From JACRLW01 sp046349595 (GTDB taxonomy: Bacteria > Planctomycetota > UBA1135 > UBA2386), in contig JAXMCA010000001.1 of NCBI GenBank assembly GCA_046349595.1, positions 1,860,001 through 1,924,000 on the forward strand: a stretch of 64,000 nucleotides of DNA. Reading direction: 5' to 3'. Below, one piece after another: positions 1-7,996 of this stretch. Below the pieces are notes generated by a model, which saw only the letters and a program-made list of their open reading frames with translations, had not been told where the DNA came from and ran no database searches. The translations under genes were made by a program, and so were the position numbers. Position 1 is the stretch's first letter; each line of letters opens with the position of its first letter.

Positions 1-2
1 AG

Positions 3-218
3 CGGGTCATCAACATCGTGTGCGAGCAGCTCGGCACGAGCCGTGACAAGATCACGGCCGAGACCTCGTTCATCAACGACCTCGGCGCCGACTCGCTCGA
101 CACCGTCGAGCTGGTCATGGAGTTCGAGGACGAATTCGGCATCAACATCCCCGACGAGGACGCCGAGAAGATCCAGACCGTCGGCGATGCCGTGAACTAC
201 ATCAAAGAGAAGATGTGA
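3..218 (+). CDS. acpP: Acyl carrier protein, 5' end cut off by the window
   Basis: This is the C-terminal 71 residues of an acyl carrier protein; the frame is open to the left edge, so the start codon lies outside the window. The visible part contains the phosphopantetheine attachment site GADSLD, where the serine carries the 4'-phosphopantetheine arm, followed by the acidic helix (VELVMEFEDEFGINIPDEDA) normal for type II fatty-acid ACPs. It would be about 78 residues in full. The next gene on the same strand is fabF, so this is the usual acpP-fabF arrangement of fatty acid synthesis. A stand-alone ACP of this type argues for fatty acid rather than polyketide synthesis. Confidence 0.95.
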   Translation, partial: RVINIVCEQLGTSRDKITAETSFINDLGADSLDTVELVMEFEDEFGINIPDEDAEKIQTVGDAVNYIKEKM

Positions 219-381
219 GTCGGCACGTCGCCGGTCGGCTTGCTCGATCGGTGACGTCGAAGCCTCGCACCGAGGGTGCGGGGTGCGCGCGCGAGGGCGC
301 ACGCGAGACCGTGGAGGTCCGTGGCCGCCCTCGCTGCTGACCCATCGCGCTCTCCTCCCAAGCATCGGAGTGCCCGCCCCC

Positions 382-1626
382 ATGAGTCGTAGGCGCGTCG
401 TCATCACCGGAGTCGGCACGGTGACTCCGCTCGGCCTGGATCTCCCGACGACCTGGGAGAGCCTGCTCGCCGGGCGATCCGGAGCCCGACCGCTCACCCG
501 CTGGGACGTCTCCCGGCACTCGACCCGTTTCGCCTGCATGGTCGAGGACTTCGATCCCTTGCGCTACTTCGCCAAGCCGGAGGCGCGCAAGATGGACCCC
601 TACACCCAGTTCATGATCGTCTCCTCCGAGGAGGCGATGAAGGGTTCGGGGTTGGACATCAGCAAGGAGGATCCGACCCGCTGCGGTTGCATCCTCGGCA
701 CGGGCATCGGCGGCATCCAGGAGCTGGAGGCCACCAAGGAGGTGTTCCTCGAGCGCGGCCCGGACCGCGTCAGCCCCTTCTTCATCCCGAAGATGATGTC
801 CAACGCGCTGGCTGGTCAGGCCGCGATCCGCTTCGGGCTGCAGGGCACCTGCTTCGCGACCGCGTCGGCCTGCGCGAGTGCCGGCCATGCGATCGGGATG
901 GCATTCCGGGCGATCCAGTGGGATGAGGCCGACGTGATGCTGACCGGTGGCTCGGAAGCCGCAACCACGGCGCTGAGCCTCGCCGGCTTCTGCTCGCTCA
1001 AGGCGCTCTCGTCGCGCAACGACGCGCCCGAGAAGGCATCCCGGCCCTTCGACAAGGATCGCGATGGCTTCGTGATGGGAGAAGGGGCCGGAGCGCTGGT
1101 GATCGAGGAGCTCGAGCACGCGAAGCGCCGTGGCGCGCCGATCCTCGCCGAGTTGATCGGCTACGGATCGACCGACGACGCCTACCACATCACCGCACCC
1201 GACGAGGAAGCCGGCGGCGCCAGCCGCGCCATCGCCGCGTGTCTCCGCGACGGCGCGGTGGATCACGCGAGGATCGGCTACGTCAACGCCCACGGCACCA
1301 GCACGCCGCTCAACGATCGCATCGAGACCCTCGCCCTCAAGAAGGTGCTCGGCGCTCGGGCCTATCGCGTGCCGGTCTCGTCGACGAAGTCGATGACCGG
1401 CCACCTGCTCGGGGCCTCGGGGGCGATCGAACTGGTGTTCACGGCGATGGCCGTGCAGCGCAGTGTGGTCCCTCCGACGATCAACTACGAGACCCCGGAT
1501 CCGGATTGCGACCTCGACTACGTGCCGAACCAGGCGCGCGAGGTCTCGATCGACGTGGCCTTCAGCAACTCGCTGGGCTTCGGAGGCCACAACACCTCGC
1601 TCGCCGTCGCGCGCTTCGCAGGCTGA
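382..1626 (+). CDS. fabF: Beta-ketoacyl-ACP synthase II (KAS II)
   Basis: The 414-residue product condenses malonyl-ACP with acyl-ACP in fatty acid elongation. The thiolase-fold active site is complete: Cys164 in the SACAS motif, His304 in NAHGTST, and Lys336/His341 in KSMTGH. The C-terminus has the usual FGGHN motif. The frame is open further upstream to 283, but ATG 382 begins with the family N-terminus MSRRRVVITG and gives the normal length of about 413 residues, so I chose it. It lies 163 nt after acpP on the same strand. No obvious Shine-Dalgarno sequence precedes it. Confidence 0.97.
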   Translation: MSRRRVVITGVGTVTPLGLDLPTTWESLLAGRSGARPLTRWDVSRHSTRFACMVEDFDPLRYFAKPEARKMDPYTQFMIVSSEEAMKGSGLDISKEDPTRCGCILGTGIGGIQELEATKEVFLERGPDRVSPFFIPKMMSNALAGQAAIRFGLQGTCFATASACASAGHAIGMAFRAIQWDEADVMLTGGSEAATTALSLAGFCSLKALSSRNDAPEKASRPFDKDRDGFVMGEGAGALVIEELEHAKRRGAPILAELIGYGSTDDAYHITAPDEEAGGASRAIAACLRDGAVDHARIGYVNAHGTSTPLNDRIETLALKKVLGARAYRVPVSSTKSMTGHLLGASGAIELVFTAMAVQRSVVPPTINYETPDPDCDLDYVPNQAREVSIDVAFSNSLGFGGHNTSLAVARFAG

Positions 1627-1782
1627 AGATCCCTTCGCACGTGGCGCAGGACCGCAAGGGCACCGGGAAAGATGCGCCCGCGCGGTGTCTTCCTGCTCCG
1701 GTGCCCCGAAGAAACCGCCTCGGGACCGCGGCTGTGCCGGACCGAATCGTCTTCCGAACCTGACCGGTCCAAGCGGCCCAGC

Positions 1783-1788
1783 TATCAT
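1783..1788 (+). promoter_or_regulatory. Possible -10 element of the 1846 gene
   Basis: The hexamer TATCAT stands in a short AT-richer patch of the 219-nt gap after fabF, 57 nt before the GTG start at 1846. I cannot see a matching -35 box. It resembles the TANNNT elements ahead of other first genes in this window. Confidence 0.3.
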
Positions 1789-1845
1789 CGCCGAGCGGTC
1801 GATTTCCGATCCCCGTCCCTCTCAACCTCTTCCGCAAGCAACACC

Positions 1846-2199
1846 GTGAAGAAGAAGTTCCGCGATCTCCTCCACACCTACAAGGTGGAGGCGTTCAAGA
1901 CGTCGCACAACCTGGAGGCCGACCAAGAGCTCGCTCGCGAGATCAAGCGGTTCACGGAACACGCGCTCAATGACGCGTTCCATTTCCACTTCCACAAGGA
2001 CCCGAGCCCCGAGCGTCTCGAGACCTTCACGATGATCAAGCACTACACGCTCGAGTCGCTGATGCCGCCGGTCATCGACAAGATCATGCAGCGCGTGATC
2101 ATCGTCGAACGTCAGCACCGTCTGATGGAAGCCCTGCTGCGCGATCTCCTCGAGGTGCTCTCCTCGGACACCGAGAGCGCGGCATCCCACAAGAGCTGA
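1846..2199 (+). CDS. Small conserved-looking helical protein of unknown function
   Basis: The 117-residue product is not recognised. It is charged and predicted helical, with no signal peptide or membrane segment. An unusual alternating His/Phe stretch (FHFHFH) lies near residue 45. The frame is open back to 1672, but the upstream part is arginine/proline-rich and reads like non-coding sequence. I chose GTG 1846 because the plausible protein sequence (KKKFRDLLHTYKVEAF) starts there. It sits between fabF and ddl on the same strand, 60 nt before ddl, so co-transcription with ddl is possible. Function cannot be assigned. Confidence 0.6.
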   Translation: MKKKFRDLLHTYKVEAFKTSHNLEADQELAREIKRFTEHALNDAFHFHFHKDPSPERLETFTMIKHYTLESLMPPVIDKIMQRVIIVERQHRLMEALLRDLLEVLSSDTESAASHKS

Positions 2200-2259
2200 T
2201 CGTCGAGCGCACGGCCCCGACCCGGGGTCGTCGCCGTCTGCCCCCGGCACGGAGGGAAC

Positions 2260-3315
2260 ATGATCGACGTCGCGGTGCTCGGCGGCGGGGCGTCTGCCGA
2301 ACACGAGGTGTCCCTGCGGTCCTGCACCGCCGTCCTCTCAGGGCTCGATCGCGCGCGCTGGCGTCCGTGGCCGGTCTATGTCGATCGTTCGGGCAACTGG
2401 CACCTGCGCGCACGTCCCCTGCACGGCGACGAGCCGCCGCCGAACCTCGACGCGACGCTCGGCTGTGCCGACTACCCGGGCCGTGCCCTCGCCGTGCTCC
2501 TCGAGCGCGGCGTGGGCTTGGTGTTCCCGGTGATGCACGGTCGCTCGGGCGAGGACGGCACACTGCAGGGCATGCTCGAACAGCATCGCGTCGCCTTCGT
2601 AGGGTCGGGTACTGCGGCGTCCGCGGTCGGTATGGACAAGTTGCGCACGCGCGAGTGCCTGAGCGCGCACGGCATTCCGATGGCACCGGCAAGGTGTGGT
2701 CCGCTCGCCAACGCCAAGGTGGATGAGGAGGCGGAGGCCGTCCTGCGCGACATCGGGCTGCCGTGCTTCGTGAAGTCGGATCTCTCCGGTTCGAGTTTCG
2801 GGGTGCGACGCTGCAGCTCGCGCGCCGAACTGGTCGCGTTCTTCCGCGAGGAGAGCGGTCGGCGCTACGTGGCCGAGTCGCCGCTCAGCGGCGAGGAGAT
2901 CAGTGTTCCCGTGCTCGGCAACCTGGGGGAGCGACTGCGCCCTCTGCTCCCCGTGGGCATCTATCCGAGGGCGGCGGAGTGGTTCACGCCCGATGCCAAG
3001 TACGCCGTCGGCGGTGCCGAGGAGGTGGTGCCGCCGCGTGGTCTCGATGCGGCAACGATCTCCGCAGTGCAGTCCCTCGCGGTGCGCTGTCACGAGGCGG
3101 TCGGTTGTGACGGAGTGTCGCGCACCGACATGATCGTCACGCGCGACGGCCCCCGCGTCCTCGAGATCAACACGCTGCCGGGACTGACGACGGCGAGCCT
3201 GTTGCCGAAGTGCGCCGCAGCCGAGGGGATCTCCTTCGGTGAGCTGATGGACCTCTTGCTCCTGGCGGCGCTTCGGCGAGCGGGACGTCCGACACCGGAT
3301 CCGTTGCGGACCTGA
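2260..3315 (+). CDS. ddl: D-alanine--D-alanine ligase
   Basis: The 351-residue ATP-grasp enzyme joins two D-alanines for the peptidoglycan stem peptide. Visible hallmarks are AEHEVSL near residue 14, HGRSGEDG near 93, GMDK before the ATP-grasp domain, the glycine/serine loop KSDLSGSSFGV, and the C-terminal Mg-binding segment LEINTLPGLT followed by SLLPK. A GGAGGG sequence ends 3 nt before ATG 2260 and supports the start. Its presence, with uppP elsewhere in the window, means that this organism makes peptidoglycan. The stop codon overlaps the next start (ATGA), so the gene is coupled to an unknown membrane protein. Confidence 0.96.
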   Translation: MIDVAVLGGGASAEHEVSLRSCTAVLSGLDRARWRPWPVYVDRSGNWHLRARPLHGDEPPPNLDATLGCADYPGRALAVLLERGVGLVFPVMHGRSGEDGTLQGMLEQHRVAFVGSGTAASAVGMDKLRTRECLSAHGIPMAPARCGPLANAKVDEEAEAVLRDIGLPCFVKSDLSGSSFGVRRCSSRAELVAFFREESGRRYVAESPLSGEEISVPVLGNLGERLRPLLPVGIYPRAAEWFTPDAKYAVGGAEEVVPPRGLDAATISAVQSLAVRCHEAVGCDGVSRTDMIVTRDGPRVLEINTLPGLTTASLLPKCAAAEGISFGELMDLLLLAALRRAGRPTPDPLRT

Positions 3316-4904
3316 TGATGCTCGGCGCGGACGAGATCGGAGTCGGCTGGCTCGACGCCGTCCTGCGCGAGCCGATCCTCCCCGAGGTCGCGCTCCTGCT
3401 GCTGATCGGCGTATTCCTCTGGTTGCGCCACCGTCACCTCGTCGCCGTCGGCCAGGAGATCGCACGACGCACCGCCCTCGACGATCTGCTCCTCGGGGAA
3501 GAGGCGCTGCTCGCCGCGGATTTCACGACCGCAGCTCATCGACTCGCACGCGCCTGCGCCGAGTTGCCCTCCGATCGCCTCGCCGGTGCCGCGTTGGCCC
3601 TCGCGCGGAGCAAGCTCGATGCGCACGCGCCGTCGCACGATGGGCCGAACGAGATCGGCACCCAGCGCGCCGGGACCGTCGGTGCCTTCGAACTCGACGC
3701 GCGCTCCTTCGCGCGCATGTTGGCGCGCGCGCCGGAACTCCATCGCCCGATCGACTCTCCGCGGCGCGTCGTCGACGCGCTGGAGGTCAACCGTCAGCAC
3801 CTCAACCGCTTGCTCGACGGCGCGCGCGTCAAGGATCGCGCGCAGATCGCCGAACTGCAGGAACTCGGCGGCATTGCCGCAGGTGAACTCCTGCGCCGGG
3901 CCGGCTCGAGTCCGGACGACACGGAGGCGTGGGTCGCCGTCGCGGTCGAACTCGGTTCCGAGATGCTGCCTGCGCTGCTCGCGGCCTATCGCGAACAGGA
4001 TCCCGTCGACCATCGCGCCTGCGCTGCGCGATTCCTCGTCACCGTCGCGGTGCGTCGTCGCGAGTCGGCGCGAGCCGCGGTGACCGAGGCAATGCGTTCG
4101 CCCGAGCCGATCCTCCGCGACGTCGCCTTGGACATCGCGATCGCGATCGGTGCGTCGGACCTGCTGGACACCAGGGAGCTGCCGATCGCGCGCGCGGAAC
4201 TGCTGCGCGCCCTGACGCGAGCCGGAGCGGATCGCCTCGCGTCCCTGTTGCAGACGGTCGACGCGGACCATCCTGTGCTGGATCTCGTGCAGCAGCAGGC
4301 CAGCGCACCGCTCCTGACGGCGCTGCTGTGCGCGTTGCCGCAGGCCAAGGCCTTCGAGGCGATCCGCGCACGTCTGCTCCGGGACGACGCGATCCGCCTG
4401 CTCGGCCACGAGCTGGTGTCCCGGGCGATGGGCGGGGACCCACAGGCACTCGATCTGGTGCGCAGCGCCGGATCGGCGCTGTGCCGCGAACTCGCGGTGG
4501 GGGTGACCGACCTCGCGCGTCCCGCCGCCGAGCGCGTGGTCTGTCGGCAATGCCTGCTGGCCTTGGGACGGGAGGCGGTCGCCCCGCTCGCGGAGACGCT
4601 CGGTACCGCTCCGACGCCTGCCGACGCGGAGGTCCTGGCCTGCTGGATCGAGATCGGTCCGGACGCAGTCGTCGCGTTGCGTGATCTGCTGCAGGACATC
4701 CTCGCCGACAGGCACGCGGCTGCGCGCGGACACAGCGCGTCGCTCGCCGCCGACGCGCTCGCCGCGATCGGCACCCCGAGCGCGCGTCGGGTCCTCGAAG
4801 CGCTGCGCCGGCAGACGCATCTGTCGGCTCTCGCCCAACACGCGGCCCGACTCCTGGACGGTCCGACGGATCCTCGCAACCCGCGGCGGGGGCGCGATGG
4901 CTGA
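3315..4904 (+). CDS. Membrane-anchored helical-repeat protein of unknown function
   Basis: The 529-residue protein has one membrane helix at about residues 20-40 (PEVALLLLIGVFLWLRHRH), then a long alanine/leucine-rich helical region. Recurrent segments such as RAELLRALTRAGADRLASLLQ and RVVCRQCLLALGREAVAPLAETL resemble HEAT-like helical pairs, but no family is recognised. The start ATG 3315 overlaps the ddl stop by 1 nt (ATGA), and the 3' end overlaps the next gene by 8 nt. Together with ddl and the next gene it forms a tightly coupled trio, which suggests a cell-envelope role; that is inference. A second in-frame ATG follows immediately at 3318. Confidence 0.75.
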   Translation: MMLGADEIGVGWLDAVLREPILPEVALLLLIGVFLWLRHRHLVAVGQEIARRTALDDLLLGEEALLAADFTTAAHRLARACAELPSDRLAGAALALARSKLDAHAPSHDGPNEIGTQRAGTVGAFELDARSFARMLARAPELHRPIDSPRRVVDALEVNRQHLNRLLDGARVKDRAQIAELQELGGIAAGELLRRAGSSPDDTEAWVAVAVELGSEMLPALLAAYREQDPVDHRACAARFLVTVAVRRRESARAAVTEAMRSPEPILRDVALDIAIAIGASDLLDTRELPIARAELLRALTRAGADRLASLLQTVDADHPVLDLVQQQASAPLLTALLCALPQAKAFEAIRARLLRDDAIRLLGHELVSRAMGGDPQALDLVRSAGSALCRELAVGVTDLARPAAERVVCRQCLLALGREAVAPLAETLGTAPTPADAEVLACWIEIGPDAVVALRDLLQDILADRHAAARGHSASLAADALAAIGTPSARRVLEALRRQTHLSALAQHAARLLDGPTDPRNPRRGRDG

Positions 4905-6096
4905 GCGCGATCCACGCCCCACTTGGCGCCGTGCGCTCGGGGTGCTCCTTCCTCGACACCGCGGTGCCCGCATCGCCGTGATCGCGGTGGTCGTCTTCGT
5001 CCTGCTGGCCCTGCTCGACCCCTTCCTGTCGTTGCTGGGCCGCGGCGTCGACCTCGTGCGCTGGTTGGGCACGCCGAGCGGTCGCTTCGTCGGTGGAAAC
5101 GCGGCGCTCGTCGCCGGCTTCCTCGTCCTTCGCAGGCGAATCGTCGAGCGCATGCGCATCGCGAGGGAAGCGGCGTCGATCGCGATGCTCGTGCGCGGCT
5201 TCGGTGCGTTGGCGCAAGGTCGGTCGTCGCGCGCTGTCGATCTCGCGCGGCGCATCCTGCGCCAGCGATCCACGCCGTCGCGCGTGCCTTGGCTCCGTGC
5301 GCAGGCCGAACTCCTGGCGATCCGCGCCGAACTCGCGTCCGGCACCACGCGGCATCCGTTCCCCGCGGTCGACGAGGCTCCCGTCGAACTGCGCCGCAGC
5401 GCGGCACAACTGCGCGTCGCCTCCGCACGTCGCCAGGCATGGGATCGGGGACTCGTGCGCACGGCGATCGACGAAGGTCTCGCGGCGTTCCCCGACGACG
5501 TCGTGCTCCTCCGCCATCGGGTCGAGTTCCTCGACGAGGACGGCGATCACGACGGCGCGCGCGCGGCGCAGGCCCGCGTCGCCGACGCGGCTCCGCCCGC
5601 GGAGCGTGCAAACGAGCGGCGCAAGCTCGCGGCCGCGTGGGCTGCGGCCGGTCATCGACTACTGCAAGCGGAACCGAGCGACGCGGCCGGAGCGGGTGCC
5701 ATGGCTCGCCGCGCCCTGGCGGTGGACCCGCAACACCCCGATGCCCATGGGCTTCTCGGCGACATCGCGCTGCTGCGCGCCGATCACGGTGCAGCGATCC
5801 GCGCCTTCGCAACCGCCGGAGACGAGTCCGGATGGTCACGGGTCCTGGCCCTGCTCGACGATCCGTCGATGCGCCTGGGAATCGCCGACCTGCTCGACGC
5901 CGTTCCGCACGAAGCCGCGCTGGCCCTCCTGGCGCGCGAGTCGATCCTGCGCGGCAAGGCTGCATTTGCCGAACGCGCCGCGCGCGTCCTGCAGCGACGC
6001 GTCGGTCCCACGCCCGCCGCGAATGCGCTTCTGGACCTCGCGCGTCGCCTCGACGAAGCCGGGCCGACGATGGCAAGGGCGCGCGCGTCTGGATAG
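4897..6096 (+). CDS. Membrane protein with TPR-like repeats, unknown function
   Basis: The 399-residue product has a hydrophobic helix near residues 22-45 (ARIAVIAVVVFVLLALLDPFL) and a second near 65-80, followed by a long alanine-rich helical domain. Units such as MARRALAVDPQHPDAHGLLG are typical of tetratricopeptide repeats. The frame is open upstream to 4681, but that part overlaps the previous gene; ATG 4897 lies 8 nt inside the previous stop, a normal coupled start. It is the last gene before tRNA-Leu. The pairing of HEAT-like and TPR-like membrane proteins suggests two partners of one complex; no function is known. Confidence 0.7.
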   Translation: MAERDPRPTWRRALGVLLPRHRGARIAVIAVVVFVLLALLDPFLSLLGRGVDLVRWLGTPSGRFVGGNAALVAGFLVLRRRIVERMRIAREAASIAMLVRGFGALAQGRSSRAVDLARRILRQRSTPSRVPWLRAQAELLAIRAELASGTTRHPFPAVDEAPVELRRSAAQLRVASARRQAWDRGLVRTAIDEGLAAFPDDVVLLRHRVEFLDEDGDHDGARAAQARVADAAPPAERANERRKLAAAWAAAGHRLLQAEPSDAAGAGAMARRALAVDPQHPDAHGLLGDIALLRADHGAAIRAFATAGDESGWSRVLALLDDPSMRLGIADLLDAVPHEAALALLARESILRGKAAFAERAARVLQRRVGPTPAANALLDLARRLDEAGPTMARARASG

Positions 6097-6112
6097 CCTT
6101 CTCGGCCCTCTC

Positions 6113-6196
<84 letters not shown>

Positions 6197-6230
6197 TCGG
6201 TTCTCAGCGCGGCCTCCTGCCGCAGTCGAA

Positions 6231-6261
6231 GGGGTGCGACTCGCTTCGCTCACCGCACCCC
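6231..6261 (+). terminator. Hairpin after tRNA-Leu
   Basis: An 8-bp perfect stem (GGGGTGCG with CGCACCCC) closes a 15-nt loop 34 nt after the tRNA. It is not followed by a T tract, so a termination role is inferred from position only. Confidence 0.4.
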
Positions 6262-6302
6262 GAGGCACTCGGCCGCGCTGTCGGTCCTGCTGGCATCGAC
6301 TG

Positions 6303-6341
6303 CTCCGGTGGATCCGCGCGTGCCGCGCGAATCCACCGGAG
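6303..6341. terminator. Long inverted repeat between tRNA-Leu and a convergent gene
   Basis: Arms of 11 bp (CTCCGGTGGAT with ATCCACCGGAG) continue, after one mismatch, into CCGCG pairing with CGCGG around a 5-nt loop. The stem is 16-17 bp in all. It lies 7 nt before the stop codon of the minus-strand gene at 6349, so it can serve both converging transcripts. No T tract follows on either strand. Confidence 0.5.
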
Positions 6342-6348
6342 TGGTAGA

Positions 6349-7170
6349 TCAGTCGGCTTGCAGTCGCGGTGAGGCCAGCAGCGTGCGCCGCTCGATCTCG
6401 AGCCGGTAGTAGTAGCTCGGCAGCGCGTGCTCGGGCTTCTCGCCGTGGGCAGCGCGTTCGGCACTCTGCACGATGGCATTGCGCTCGTCCCAGGTCATGC
6501 GGTTGAACTCCTCCGCGTGCTCGCGCCGCAGCTCGTTCTCCAGCGACACCAGCGCGGACCAGGCCGTGCGAAGCTCCGCGGCATGCAGGTCGAGGGGCAC
6601 GAAGATCTCGAGGTGCTCACCGCCCGGCCCCTTCTGGTCGGTCATCGCCGCGTAGTAGGTCCAGCCGTCGGGAAGGCGCGGCTGGTCGTTGGCGGTGATG
6701 GTCCAGTAGTGCCCCTCGAGGATCGCCCGTGCGGCGAGGTCGGCCTTCAAGCCGTCGAGCAGGTCCTGCGCCTGCTGCTTCGCGCCGGCGATGTCGTCGA
6801 CCTTCGCCTTCTCCGCGCTGGCGATCTGATCGAGGCCGCACGCGTGGAAGTGGCGCACGTAGCGCTCGGCAATCTCCTGCGGGAAGGGCCCGAAGGTGCG
6901 CAGCTCTCCGACCGGATACACGTCCGCCGGCTCGGTGCCGATGCGTTGACGCAGGGCCGCTCGCTCCTGGTCACAGATGCGGTGCTGGTAGCGCACCACC
7001 GCGCCACGCTCGAGGTCGGCGCTCCACGTGGTGATCTCGCCGAGTTCGTGACCGTCGGGGCTCTGCTCGCCGGCCGGAGGGGTTCCGATCGATGCGGCGC
7101 CGCCTCGCAGGAGCAACCATGCAACCGGGGCCAGAAGGAGCGCGAGGAGGAATGCGATCGGCCGGTTCAT
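6349..7170 (-). CDS. Membrane-anchored or secreted protein of unknown function
   Basis: The 273-residue protein begins with a strong hydrophobic segment (RPIAFLLALLLAPVAWLLL, residues 3-21), either a signal peptide or a membrane anchor, followed by a mixed alpha/beta soluble part. No family is recognised. The soluble domain contains one CGLD and one ICDQE cysteine and the run WTITANDQPRLPDGWTYY. The start is ATG 7170; a TACTCT hexamer 18 nt upstream could be its -10. It is transcribed towards the long inverted repeat at 6303. Confidence 0.7.
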   Translation of the reverse strand: MNRPIAFLLALLLAPVAWLLLRGGAASIGTPPAGEQSPDGHELGEITTWSADLERGAVVRYQHRICDQERAALRQRIGTEPADVYPVGELRTFGPFPQEIAERYVRHFHACGLDQIASAEKAKVDDIAGAKQQAQDLLDGLKADLAARAILEGHYWTITANDQPRLPDGWTYYAAMTDQKGPGGEHLEIFVPLDLHAAELRTAWSALVSLENELRREHAEEFNRMTWDERNAIVQSAERAAHGEKPEHALPSYYYRLEIERRTLLASPRLQAD

Positions 7171-7207
7171 GGTGCGGAGCAGGAGGAGAGTACGACGGGG
7201 AACCAGC

Positions 7208-7810
7208 TCAGTTCGGGTTCACCGGCCCGTCACAGCCGATGCACACCTCGCGGAACATGACGGCGCGCGCGTATTGCAGACCGCCGGTCGTCGCGCAGCT
7301 CATGATCATCTTGGTCATGGTCTTGTCCTCCTCGCGCTTGCGACCGTCGGGCGGGTTCTCGCTCTTCTTTGCGCAATCGACGAGGTTGCTCCCCACATGA
7401 CGCTCGTGGACGACCACGTCCGCGAGGTTCAGCTTCCCGGTGAGATGGGCGAGGTAGTCGTTCTCTCCCTGGTAGGAGACCTCGGCGTCGGACATGCACG
7501 GCGGGACCGGCAGGTTCGTCCCTGCCCATCCGACGGAGACCTTGAAGCCGCCGTCGCAAGGGCGTGGCGTGAACAGGGTGCCGCAGTAGCTGGAGGCACA
7601 GATGCCGTCGACGTTGTCGTCGTCGCGGGTCCAGCTCACGACGAAGGGGACGGTGTCGCCCATCGGCATCTCGACTTCGAGCGCAGGCACGCACTTGCAC
7701 TCGACGAAGACGTCGACCGTCGCCACATCGGAGGACGACCCGAGCGGCGCGATCGCGGCGAGCAGGGGGAAGGATGCGAGAGCGGACGCGGCGAGGAGGA
7801 GACGGCGCAT
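7208..7810 (-). CDS. Cysteine-rich exported protein of unknown function
   Basis: The 200-residue product starts with a signal peptide (MRRLLLAASALASFPLLAA). The mature part carries about ten cysteines, many in close pairs (ECKC, CASSYC, CIGC), consistent with disulfides in the periplasm or outside the cell. A lysine/glutamate-rich stretch (KREEDKTMTK) lies near residue 163. The reading frame continues upstream to 8560, but I chose ATG 7810 because it puts the signal peptide at the N-terminus. It lies just upstream of the 6349 gene on the same strand (37-nt gap). No family is recognised. Confidence 0.65.
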   Translation of the reverse strand: MRRLLLAASALASFPLLAAIAPLGSSSDVATVDVFVECKCVPALEVEMPMGDTVPFVVSWTRDDDNVDGICASSYCGTLFTPRPCDGGFKVSVGWAGTNLPVPPCMSDAEVSYQGENDYLAHLTGKLNLADVVVHERHVGSNLVDCAKKSENPPDGRKREEDKTMTKMIMSCATTGGLQYARAVMFREVCIGCDGPVNPN

Positions 7811-7996
7811 CGCTCCATGGGTACCAGCACCCTGGTCGCCGTGGCTCGGAGCGGGCATCGCGCCGTCCATGCTTGGGACGATGGGATTCCCAAGCTCCCG
7901 TCGTGATCGCGCGATCGGGATCGGCGGAATCGAAGTCCCGAGTCGTGGAACCACGCGCCGCAGTCCGTGGAGATCCGCGCCCGATGCTTGGACGGG

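Noticed and set aside
1..1626. The acpP-fabF pair as the end of a polyketide cluster
   Set aside because: The ACP and KAS II are of the fatty-acid type and are followed by ddl; no other polyketide domains are present.
202..1788. A 528-residue open frame on the minus strand across fabF
   Set aside because: It is antisense to a gene with a complete KAS active site and has the Arg/Gly/His-rich composition of GC-rich shadow frames.
3090..5462. A 790-residue open frame on the minus strand opposite ddl and the membrane genes
   Set aside because: It has no recognisable domains, is rich in Arg and Ser, and runs across three coupled real genes. Long antisense frames are expected at this GC content.
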